Positions 49,108 to 64,000 of a stretch of DNA of 64,000 nt are shown here, one piece after another. The first letter of the stretch is position 1. Each line of letters begins with the position of its first letter. Position numbers and translations under genes: made by a program. The stretch comes from Brachyhypopomus gauderio (lineage: Eukaryota > Chordata > Actinopteri > Gymnotiformes > Hypopomidae): assembly GCF_052324685.1 (NCBI RefSeq), contig NC_135211.1:54095128-54159127 (forward strand). The letters are read 5' to 3'. The notes under the pieces were generated by a model, which saw nothing but the letters and a program-made list of their open reading frames with translations, did no database searches and was not told where the DNA came from.

Positions 49108-51630
49108 TCAATCGCTCTTCAAGCGGACGCTGGGGAGCACGAGCGTCTTCTTGCGGGCCAAATGGAAGGCGATCCCTTTCTCGTAGTAAGCGGCCTCGTT
49201 TATGAAGAAGGGATGGAGTTGCTCTTCTTCATCGTACCGCACTGTCTCACCGGAGAACGTGAGGAACAGAGGGTCGCCACGTTTGAGAACACAGAAGTCC
49301 TGGTCCTGGAAACGATATGGAACACATCTTTGTTTATTGTTCTCCAGGATTATCAATATATCTGTTTATTAATGTGGTAAGAAGCACTTGAGCAAAGACA
49401 AGAATGATTATTATTATTATATGAATCTTCCTGGTGTCCTCATTGAGTGGAAGTCCAAGTACATTATTCTCCCTCATTGTGCCATTATATTCAGCTATCA
49501 GTAGCATTGCAGGCTGAGGCAGTGGGCCATCAATCAAGAATATTAAGACCACACCCAGGCTGTTCTCAGTTAAGGCTGATGGGCCAATTTGGTATTGGTA
49601 TTGGTATTTGTGCAGTGTTTTTATCATATTTCTGATGGGTTATTTCTATTTTTTATTTTTTTTTATGTGTTGAAAATGTGAGTAATGTTTAACATAATAC
49701 TGTAGTTGGTATCATAAAAAACACTGACATTTTATATAACAGTTTTCCTGGGTCTATTGCAGTTACTCTGAGCTAGCTAAGTTACAGTATAGCTATGCTA
49801 CAGTAATTTTCACTATTTATACCTGCAGTTGTGGGTGGATGACAGCTAAAGGTTTGCGAGCCTCTGGGTCTCTCGGGTAATCGACACTCTTCTCAAACAT
49901 GAAAGCATCCACCTCTCCACCCTCGATTAATTTTCCTGAAAGAAAAAGATAGAAAACCACAATGACTTTGCAGATGCATGTTTGGCCTAATTTTGGACAG
50001 GATTACATTCATTCATTCACCTTCTATACCGCTTACTCAGAGATACAAACCAACCCTGGATAAGGTGCCAGTGGACCACAGAGAACACGTGCACACACCC
50101 GTTTATTCACACAGGAACAATTTATAGAGACGCCCATCAATTCTACACGCTACACCTTTGGAATGTGGATGGAAACCAGAGTATCTGGAAAAGACCCATA
50201 GAGGCACATAGGCAAACACCACACAGGCTGCATCCAGGCCAGGGGTCACACCTACAGTGTGTCCCATGTCACTAGAGCAGGGATCACACCTACGGTGTGT
50301 CCCATGTCAGTGGAGCTGTGAGGAAATAGTGCTTACCACGCATCCACTGGGCCACCCCTATAGTTTCCTTTGTCAAACTTAGTGTGTTGTAAATTAAGAT
50401 TGACATTAATATTAAAAAATATTTTCAGTGGAGAATTTCCATGAATGTAGTCTTGGTCTATAAAACAGGAAAAATTCAGAATTTGACTTAAATCTGTGTC
50501 CTGAGAACTGTATGTTATAAAAATGAAGTTGTTTTACTACATTAAAGAGTGGCCTGGTTAATACTTTGTATTAAGTCAAAACCAGGAAGGGTTCCCGTAT
50601 CAGAAGTACCTGAGTTGAAGGTTTTAATCCAGTCCAGAACCACATCGACCCCTTCTTTCATAATGTCAAAGATGTCCGCCCTGACAACACCGTGAGGTTG
50701 TGGCCCCACCTCTAAGGCTGAGGGAACAAAAGCGTGTGAGTGAGATAAGGCAAACTGTGTCAAAAATGCACATGTAACTATTAAGCACACACACACACAC
50801 ACTTACAAATGCCATGCCTGGCCACAGACTCCAAAGAATAAGCATCGGAGATTGGAATGTTAAGCAAGATGAGTCTCACAGGCACATTGGTTATCTTTTC
50901 CTATCACCCACAAAACAAAGAAGTCATGAATAAGCAAATCTATGAATGAGCAAAAAAATAATAATATAAAAAAATATCAACATCTAGAACAAAAAGCTGA
51001 GGAGGTGGGAATGGATATTTCATGCTGAATACATGTTTCGTGATACGTATTACACTATCACACTACACTAGCGTGGATCGTTTGCTCATGCCTGCAGGTG
51101 CTTGTAAACGTGCAGGGCAACCCAGTCGGTGTACGAGTATGAAATCACTGTGAGGCCCATGTTAGCTGTGGTGTTATGGAGGTCACAGATCAAGTCTGCG
51201 GCGTCTTTTGTGCCTTTGGGCCCCAACAGGGCGTTCAGTTCCTGTGCTCTTCGAACTTCATAAGGAGTGGTGTCTGTGACAGGAGAACTAAGGGAGAAAA
51301 AGAGATGAATTTAGGTAAATTCATCAATGTACATTTGCTGGATCATGTACAAACACCCAGATATGGTGCTGGGTTGTGTAATACCTCTCCTGACCTGAGG
51401 ATGGCACTGGTGAAGCAGCGGTTCAGGTCTTTGTCCACGTATCTCTTGCATTCTTTGACGGCCCGAGGATTGGACAGCACCGTGGTCACAGGGACGGGCC
51501 AAATGCAGTCACCCTTCTCCCTCCTCTGCCTCTCCAGCTCGGGCACCAGGTACACCCCCGTGAGTTCGTTGCCATGGGTACCCCCGCAGACAGCCGCGCG
51601 CCGTATCGCGGGTAACGTGATCAGCGCCAT
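49108..51630 (-). CDS. acy3: Aspartoacylase family, ACY3 type (N-acyl-aromatic-L-amino acid amidohydrolase), 314 aa
   Basis: A zinc amidohydrolase that deacetylates N-acetyl (mainly aromatic) amino acids and mercapturates. Six minus-strand exons: 51630-51395, 51287-51092, 50900-50807, 50717-50610, 49935-49823, 49305-49108. Zinc ligands are His and Glu in GGTHGNE (residues 17-23) and His in CDLHNTTANMG. Substrate contacts NPRAV and KDLNR, and the catalytic Glu in LEVGPQPHG, are all present. The end, FFINEAAYYEKGIAFHLARK, is closer to ACY3 than to ASPA. Where ASPA has the carboxylate-binding Arg168 (TTRSIAKY), this protein has Glu (SLESVARH), as ACY3 has Asp, which supports aromatic rather than aspartate specificity. 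Intron 2 begins with GC (CAG then GCATGA). The gene converges with cldnd1; their polyadenylation signals are about 40 bases apart. Confidence 0.92.
50005..50355. mobile_element. Degenerate copy of an abundant fish interspersed repeat in acy3 intron 4
   Basis: The stretch starts TTCATTCATTCACCTTCTAT with ACCGCTTACTC, and continues through AAGGTGCCAGTGGACC, GGAACAATTTATAGAG and ATGTGGATGGAAACCAGAG. These are recognisable, diverged parts of a repeat common in many teleosts. I cannot name its class. A 28-bp stretch near 50243-50302 (ACACCTACRGTGTGTCCCAT) is duplicated inside it. Confidence 0.55.
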
Positions 51631-51702
51631 CTAACAGCAAACGGCGGTATTGATAATGAGCTCCAGCAATCAGGACCGGAGCCTATGGCTTCTGTTTATA
51701 TT

Positions 51703-51751
51703 TATGAATGAATGAATGAATGAATGAATGAATGAATGAATGAATGAATGA
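51703..51751. repeat. (GAAT)n microsatellite just upstream of acy3
   Basis: About twelve perfect ATGA/GAAT units lie within 75-120 bases upstream of the acy3 start codon, so in the promoter or 5' UTR region. Length variation here could touch transcription start use. Confidence 0.85.
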
Positions 51752-54700
51752 AATGTAGTTTACCATGTAGTTGACCAACATACAAACTCTTCTAAGTGCA
51801 AGATTGAGAACATTTGCTTTTCTTCCTTTTACCACTGTATTACCAGTACCACCAGTACCAGTACCATAGCCTCTTAAACTAAAGGTCCCACTGGAGATTC
51901 TACATTCACATCTCCAAGTTACTTATTTACATCATAGTCTTACATCTTATTTACATCATAGTTACAGTACAGCTCTAACACTAATCAATTATTGACAGTA
52001 ATAGTTGATTTGCATAACTAAGATATTTTACCTGGAGATGAAGTAGTTAAGGACAGACAAGTCGATCATTTATTGGCTGCTATTAGAAGGCTATAGTATA
52101 GTCACGCAATGATTAATATTTAATCACAATAAAGGCAAGTTAGGGTTCACGCTGTAGTCACCAGGAGGTTTATGGTGACCCAGTGTATGGTCGTTGTCAT
52201 GTTATAGCCTATACAAAAAGAAAAGAAATAAATAAAAATATCATTTTATTATTAAGCACATTTATGGACTCGGGGGGCCCATACAGTTCTACTGGGGCCC
52301 CTACATTTCTATTGGGGCCCCTTCCCACAGGGTGTACACTGACTGTAATGGGTCCTTTAACAATATCTCTCAGTAGTCAGCTGCATCATACACTATTTCA
52401 TTCTCCCTGACAATAATTTATGCATCCCCATTCATAATCTCATTCATAGAAGATGATGTGGTTATGAATCATCTTCCATGAATCATCAATATTATTCAGA
52501 ATCTCATCTGTGGTAGACAAACAGATAAACATGATACATTTGTTATTTATAACTCTAAAATCCTAAAAAATCTAAAATAATCAAAAAAAATCCTAAAATC
52601 TATTAAAATATATAAAAATACGGATTTTATGAAAGTATGCACATTGCATAGTAGTGGTTGTCAGGAAGAGTATTACTTCACCAATGCTGTGCCAAAGTTG
52701 TGGAGCAGTCGTCTGTATTGAACTGACTTGCTAAACTGGATCCTTACTTGATGAAACAGGAAACACTTAACGGTTTGCCAGCTCTGTCCAGTTGAAAATG
52801 CCAGAAACAGGAACCTGAACTTTAAGACCGTCACGGATGATTTTGCTGAGTGCAAGGAAAGCAGGCTGGGCTAGTGCATGCCTTAAAAGTACTGATTTAA
52901 AGTACTGACAAAGAACTGATTTAAAGTACTGATTTAGAGTACTGATTCAGTTAGGGCATAAAATTGCACATAAATAATTACATAACGTCCCTTTTTGTTC
53001 ATTATTTAAGCTGTATTGCTGGGCCCACTGGTTTCTGTTCACATTGAGGCCCGGAATACCCTAGTTATGCCTTTGATTAACTGCTCAACCCTGAGAAGTT
53101 ATACAAAAAATCAAAATCCTATAAATAATAAATGCACAATTGCGTATTTACGTTTCACAACAGTATAAAAACATCCAAATGACTCAAAAGTGTTCAACTG
53201 TTCATAAGCAGTCTGCAGAAACAACTAATGTCAGTGAATGGCAAAAAGTAGATGCAAAGTGGAGAGATGTAAGTTCTCCTACCATTTAATGTTAGTGAGA
53301 GATGGTCTTTCTAGTTGTCGTCCTTGTCTTTGAAGCCCCAGAGTTACAGGTATTCACAAACCTTTGAACTCCAAGGGCCTTGAGGGCAAAGTGCGTGCTT
53401 GTCGAACACAGCAGTTTAGTGAATGCTGGAGTGTTACAGCCTGATAAACCAGATGGGTGTAAACACGCAGTGCGTCACTCTTTACGTCTCCTACACATGC
53501 GCACACACACTGCACATTCACGCTGCAGCACCCTCTGCTACTCTGATGATATAGCCGTACTCTCACACACCCACACACACACACACCAACCACGAGGTAA
53601 AGCGACACATAGGAAAGGAACTGGTTCCATGTCTTACCTCCTCCCTCTTCCTCATCTGCAGGACTCTTCCTCATTCAACCGCCAGCCTGGTTCTAATTTC
53701 AAGCAGCTGCAGCGACCTCCCCTACGTAACAGAAACCCTCTCGGGGCAGCAGGCACTATTTGCTATTTGCGGCTGCTGGCTCAACAATACTGTTCTCAGG
53801 TCAGTGTTTAGGACATGAGAAGAAGAAAAACAAGAGGAGTGCAACAGGCAAAATTGTGATGAGTCATCTGTTTGAGGGGAGAGATAACAGGGGAGGAGAA
53901 AGAGGAAGCGAGCAAACAGGCGGGGCAAGAAAGGGGGCGGGGTCTCTGCTTTAGTGACCCAGCAGTTACGTCGTGGAGTGTTTGCATTTTCAGCTGCATT
54001 GTTGAAAACCTGCAGGGACATGAACCTCGTAGCAGCAGAACAGAACATGCATGCATGCGCCAATCTTGCTGATGTCTGTATCTAAGAAGAAAATTATTCT
54101 CCTTTTTATTCCCTGCACAGTTTTATCAGGAGAATGCCACATTATTTTGAAACATGTTCATGGAGTAAATGTCACCAAATGAGTATTTTACGTGGAATTA
54201 CATTGTGGAAGTAATACACTCACTATCTTGTTACACATTAACAGGAAGTGGGTAATGGCTGTCAGCGCATTAGCTGCTGCACATGGGTTTGCAAAATAAC
54301 CTGCTATGAAACTGCTGGGAAAAGTGAGAATTAAAACCTGTTATTGACCGAGGTGATTGGGATCTGAGGTGATTAGTTCTTCAGATCAAGCTTCTTTCTT
54401 TGATTAAGGATCTTCTCTCATCATATTGGGAGTCACAGTTGCTCACAGCCCAAATAAGACTTCAATTGAGCTGAGGTGCAGACACACACACACACACACA
54501 CACACACGTACAAATCTATACACATAGATGAATAATCACATGCACACAAACACACACACATGTACAAAGCATATACCAACATTGCCCTCTGTTGGTTGTT
54601 CCTTTTTACTAAACATATGGCAGATTTTGGTATTCATAATTCTACAAAATCGTAACTTATGAAATATGCTAAGCACAGCACGATCAAACCATTTTATGGG

Positions 54701-55842
54701 TTAAAAAGACATGCAAGTATTGTAAATGAGAGGTTTAGTACAGATGTATCAAAATGGTCCATCTAGAGTGCCAAGTAGGGCTAATGCTTAATACTCTCTT
54801 AATACTTCCTTAATACTCCCTTAATACTCCCTTAACACCATACACCAAAAAAAAAACCCTTGGCTTTGTTTACCCATCCGTTGCCTTTGGTTTTAGTGTT
54901 GTCGTTTGTATGTGGTGGTTTGCTTCTGAACTTTTTTAGTCCCGTTTTTTTTTTTCTCTGCATGCCACAGGTGTACGTCTTTGAAGGAAGCTACATTATC
55001 CTCTGAATTTCCCTGAAAAGGAAACACATTAGTGTTAACACCAATTATCCTGTCACATACTGTAACAGCCATTAGCTGGCATTCCCTTGACTAGAACAGT
55101 CACACAAGGAATCTACGGTCAGTTCAAACACTCATCTCCACCTGTCAAAGGCAGAAAGGAGGTGCCCACCTCTTCAGGAAAGCAGAAAATGGCGGCTGCC
55201 TATCTTCTCTGTAAGCCTCCTCTTCTTTCTCTCTGGGTAACAACCTCTCCACTCCAACTGATGACGGTAGTCAGTCGTGCAGAGCAAAAGTAGCAATTTA
55301 GCTCACAGATGGAGGGTGGGCTAGGACACACACTTCTGGGAAAGAAAATTTTGCCCACGAAAGGGGAAATGGGACCGTGATGAGGGAAGAAGCTGAAACT
55401 GCTCCTTGAGAAGCCATGGGCGCATCCAGCTGGGAGATAACGACTGGAATTCAGAGCAAAGAATCTGTGCTTTCAAAATGTGTTCAATAAATAGGTGAGG
55501 TAGCACAGGAAACTGCACGCAATGGACCTGCTGCGAAATAAACAAACAGGCAAAGCATAGGAATGCTAAAGCAAAAGTGGTAAAGTGGTGTTGGCTTGTT
55601 TTGGCTCCACTATAATCTTCTAATTCATGTTTATTTCCTGGACTTCACAGAAAATCACAGTTTCGGCTTCCAGGTTTTTAGAGCTTTTCAAGAATCAGGT
55701 TGAACTCCTTCAGCTATGTGGTTACACAGATACGGATCTTTTTTTTTTAAAGACACATCCATATCAAGAATCCAAGAAGAAGCTGCGGGTGTATGATGCA
55801 ACATTTCTCTCTGCAAACACAAACCCGTCTACACGCACACGT

Positions 55843-55844
<2 letters not shown>

Positions 55845-55930
<86 letters not shown>
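55845..55930. repeat. (CA)n microsatellite, about 43 units
   Basis: An unbroken CA array flanked by GTGCG and CATGGATG. It is the second longest dinucleotide array in the window. Confidence 0.95.
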
Positions 55931-55931
<1 letters not shown>

Positions 55932-56224
55932 ATGGATGCAGTGAGAGGAAATGGCTGGGAGATCAGACTCATAAAGGGCAGCGGTGCTAGTGTTTAATCC
56001 TGTTTAATTGCAGTGATGCCCCCAGGCAGATTTAAGGGGAGATATGAGACACTCGCAGCGCTCAGACACCTGCGGAAGCATCAAGAGTATTAGAGAGCGT
56101 CCGAGGATGAAAGACACTTAGCCAGCTGAACCCAGACCGCTTAACGAGGACTTACACTGTGGTTACTCTGCATTATACATACATATACATACCCATGTGT
56201 ACATATATATTGTATATATGTAGC

Positions 56225-56525
56225 CTTATTTATAAGGCTACATATATACAGGCTCCCCTGGGTGGTATTTTTCATTGAGATCCTCTGGGAAACATGGGAG
56301 TTTGAGGGTTATAGTATCTTAGATGTTCTCAGGACTGCTCTCTCCTGGACATTGTTCCTGGGATCTGCTGGATCCGTTCTCCTAGTGCACGCATCACCAC
56401 AGAAATCACTGTTGCCTTCATCTTCCACATCTGGTCCTGGTGTTGCCATCACTTGGTTCGATTGTAAAGCTGCTTTGTGATGTGTTGTGAAAAGCGCTAT
56501 ACAAATAAATTTGATTTGATTTGAC
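56225..56525 (+). mobile_element. 3' end of a LINE or LINE-tailed SINE
   Basis: The stretch ends in TTGTGAAAAGCGCTATACAA followed by ATAAATTTGATTTGATTTGA, the 3' end seen on many fish retroposons with a TTTGAT-type tail. No coding sequence is evident upstream of the tail. The left limit is uncertain. Confidence 0.6.
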
Positions 56526-56859
56526 TTGAGATTGCTACATCTATCACTACAGCCCTCTTCTGTTATTTGACAGAATATTTATCACTACAACATCCAGTTG
56601 GTCATCCATTGCCATTTTACCAGTCCATGTATCTAGAAGAACAGGATCTTAGCTCATTCATCTAGTCATTCTTCACCACCTTCATGGGTGTATCCCACTT
56701 GGACCTTAATGTCCAGCCTGTGCAGATGTTTCCGTATATTATGTTTTCCACTTGGTTAAGGTGTTCAATCTACGCTCTCTACAAGAACACAATAGAGGAC
56801 TGCTGCATTCCTGCAGAGGAAGAATGCTTTAAAAATATGAACACATTTTTAATTAACAA

Positions 56860-57000
56860 AATGTAAAGTGAATGAGCAAAAGTGGATTCTAAATAAAGTC
56901 AATATTTGGTGTGACTCCCTTTGCCTTCAAATCAGCATTAAGAGCATTTGTTTATGTTAATAACTATTAAAACTTCTGTTAATGAAAGAACTCTCACTTT
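56860..57000. mobile_element. Possible short Tc1-like remnant
   Basis: TCAATATTTGGTGTGACTCCCTTTG resembles a stretch in the Tc1-like element at about 30165-30190 (AATATTTTGTGTGACTTCC). No ends or frame remain. This rests on one short similarity. Confidence 0.3.
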
Positions 57001-57575
57001 CTACATTCATAATGCAGTATTTTTACACACAACAGGAAGATTTAGTAAGGGTTTAATGGTCTAATACTGACGAGACCCTTGCAAAGACCCTTCTGTATTG
57101 TTCCAGAATTTAAATTAAATTGAAATTAATACAAATATTGCCCGTTACCACACGTTTACGAGAGAGAGAGAAAGAGAGAGAGAGAGTTTTCCCCCAGTAC
57201 GTTTTTCTTTGGTGCTCTGATTCTGATTGTCAGCTCACTCTCCCCTTTTCTGTGGATGCATCTGACGGAGCGCAACAAATACCTATCCGAGAACCAAGCA
57301 CCCTCAAGTACACGGGAATGTCTCCTTATCCTTAATAGTTTTTAACGAGCTTATTCTGCTCAGGAGAGACTACAAGTGTCCGTCTCTGCCTACGGTGCTG
57401 GTTAACTTAACTTTGGAGAGAAATCTCCCATTTGGAGAGATGGAAAGACGCACTTGCGAAACGGATATGTAAAAAAACAACAAAAAATTGAACCTCTTTT
57501 TTTCGGTAGACAGATCATTCTGTTCGCGGTATTCAAAGCAAAGTAGCAGAAATAAGGATAGGGGAGAAGATCAGC

Positions 57576-62636
<5,061 letters not shown>

Positions 62637-62715
62637 CAGGGCCAAGGATGGTGTGCTGGGGGCCAGAAACGGGCTCCGCAGGGAGACGACCTTTGACTCT
62701 GAGCAGCTTAGCTGA

Positions 62716-64000
62716 GGGCGGGATGTGGATCAATGGGCTCATTTTTGCCGTTATTGAGTAGCTGAGGTTCCCTAAGAAGGCCAATAGTCTCTTAGTCTGG
62801 TCTTAGGCGCTCAGTTAGACTAGTCCTCATCCTGAAGTACCCTTCAGTGTTTTCCTCTTCAGACACACCTTCCTAGTACCTCCCCAATAATCTCACCACC
62901 ACTGACGCTGCATGCTCTGTTTTGTGCTTAATGCTGTTGAATGTATTAACAACTAAGTTGTTTTTTTAAAGAAATTTGTATTACATTACATATTTCATTT
63001 TTCTGTCTGACAAATGAGATATTCTTTTTGACAGAATACATTTTAAGGCATTTTTCATATATTGCATATATATTATACATTACATACATTCTGTGTTTTT
63101 GTGTATACAGATACTATGATCAGTATAGTGTTTTATGCTTATATATACACCAGTCTTTTGTTACCATACAAATCCAAAATATGTTGGTTATACCTATATA
63201 TACACACTTTTTATATGTTTGTACTGTTGATCTTGGTCAGTTTCATTTAAGTGATGAATTAAATGTATTTTGAAGCATTCTGTGATGAGGATCATTGTCA
63301 AATGTCACACAGGCTACGAACACTTGCTAGATGATATACTGTAGGCTAACTGAAGGACTAGTGCTGTTAATTGCGATCAAAGGTCAGTTATGCTACATGT
63401 AGGAAACAAACGGTCAAAACAAATACAAATGTTTTGATATTCTGATTCCGCCACGTTACCCATCTAGAATCTTCACAACTGATAAAGCGACCAGCGGGTT
63501 TCTGCACTGGTCAGTATAAGCAGTTCACACCACGGAATTTCGGTCAAAACTTTGTAAACTCGGTTCGCCAGGAACGGCACCTGCGCAAACAACACAAAGG
63601 TCAGTAACTGTTGCACCGGCTGCGTGATCACGTGACGGTCGGTTTATTCGGTTTGTCTTGGTGTCTTGCACAGAACCGAAAGCACGAGTTAATAATTGAA
63701 CGACATTGGTAGCTGATAAAATGATTTATAAAGTATTTTAAATTTTTTATGTATTTTTTATTCGAAGAAGACATGCAATACACAGTATTCTCTAATGTCA
63801 TGATTTCAGGTAAGATTAAAGTTCTTTATCTTCTAATCTATATCTTCAGACAATATGACGCGCTTTTGCATACGTAACCTATCTTCGTAAACTCTCTTCG
63901 AATTGCTTTGGTTTAAGATTTTAAAATTAAACGTAAATGTAGTCAGGCGTACAGACGTATGAAAATGTAATGCATAACAGCAGTTTAAACTATGATCAAT
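62716..64000. other. tacr3 3' UTR and downstream flank
   Basis: AT-rich sequence without a recognised exon. A CpG-containing patch at about 63470-63680 includes CACGTGACGG and could be the start region of another gene lying beyond the window, but no exon can be assigned. Confidence 0.4.

Larger units (their letters stand above)
51760..57570. other. Intergenic spacer between acy3 and tacr3
   Basis: No gene is supported. It holds GGGGCCC-rich remnants near 52265-52325 (like a piece at 36440-36600), short AAAGTACTGATTT repeats at 52890-52945, a GC-rich patch at about 53640-53960 that could be a distal promoter of either neighbour, (CA)n arrays, and LINE- and Tc1-like scraps between 56.2 and 57.0 kb. 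Confidence 0.45.

Overview
The window is vertebrate nuclear DNA from a ray-finned (teleost) fish. Its genes have introns and long UTRs, it is rich in (CA)n microsatellites, and it carries fish-type repeats (a V-SINE, L2-type LINE pieces, a Tc1-like element and non-autonomous hAT elements). The genes I name with confidence are vertebrate ones: tacr3, acy3, cldnd1, glb1 and ccdc86. I cannot place the species.

Region 1 (about 1-13.7 kb) holds three genes on the + strand that I do not recognise by name. They share one design: a short signal-peptide exon ending in phase 1, then one long exon coding a Thr/Ser/Ala-rich mucin-like stalk that ends in a hydrophobic tail typical of a GPI-attachment signal. 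They are 204, 1156 and 148 residues long. The matched splice phase, matched tails and (for genes 1 and 3) matched TATA/5'-exon layout argue for one tandemly duplicated family.

Region 2 (13.7-22.6 kb) has no gene I can support. It holds two hAT-type non-autonomous elements with intact 8-bp target duplications, one of which carries a second element inserted in it.

Region 3 (22.6-32.7 kb) holds three minus-strand genes for small single-domain ubiquitin-like proteins ending exactly in Gly-Gly-stop. Two (136 aa each) lie in a head-to-tail duplication of roughly 2.4-3.7 kb; the third (155 aa) is a diverged type. The exposed diglycine makes them candidate conjugatable modifiers of the FAT10/ISG15 kind. 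Interferon-response-like motifs lie at the same place upstream of the two duplicates. A Tc1-like element separates the pair from the third gene.

Region 4 (32.7-51.7 kb) is a compact block of conserved genes: ccdc86 (minus) head-to-head with glb1 (plus; lysosomal beta-galactosidase, 16 exons), then cldnd1 (plus; claudin-domain membrane protein), which converges on acy3 (minus; aspartoacylase family). Region 5 (51.7-64 kb) is repeat-rich spacer and then tacr3 (plus; neurokinin-3-type tachykinin receptor, 5 exons). A 7-bp tandem expansion in its last exon appears to have changed the reading frame of the cytoplasmic tail.

All exon borders were read by eye from splice consensus, reading frame and remembered family sequences; no database search or transcript data were available.
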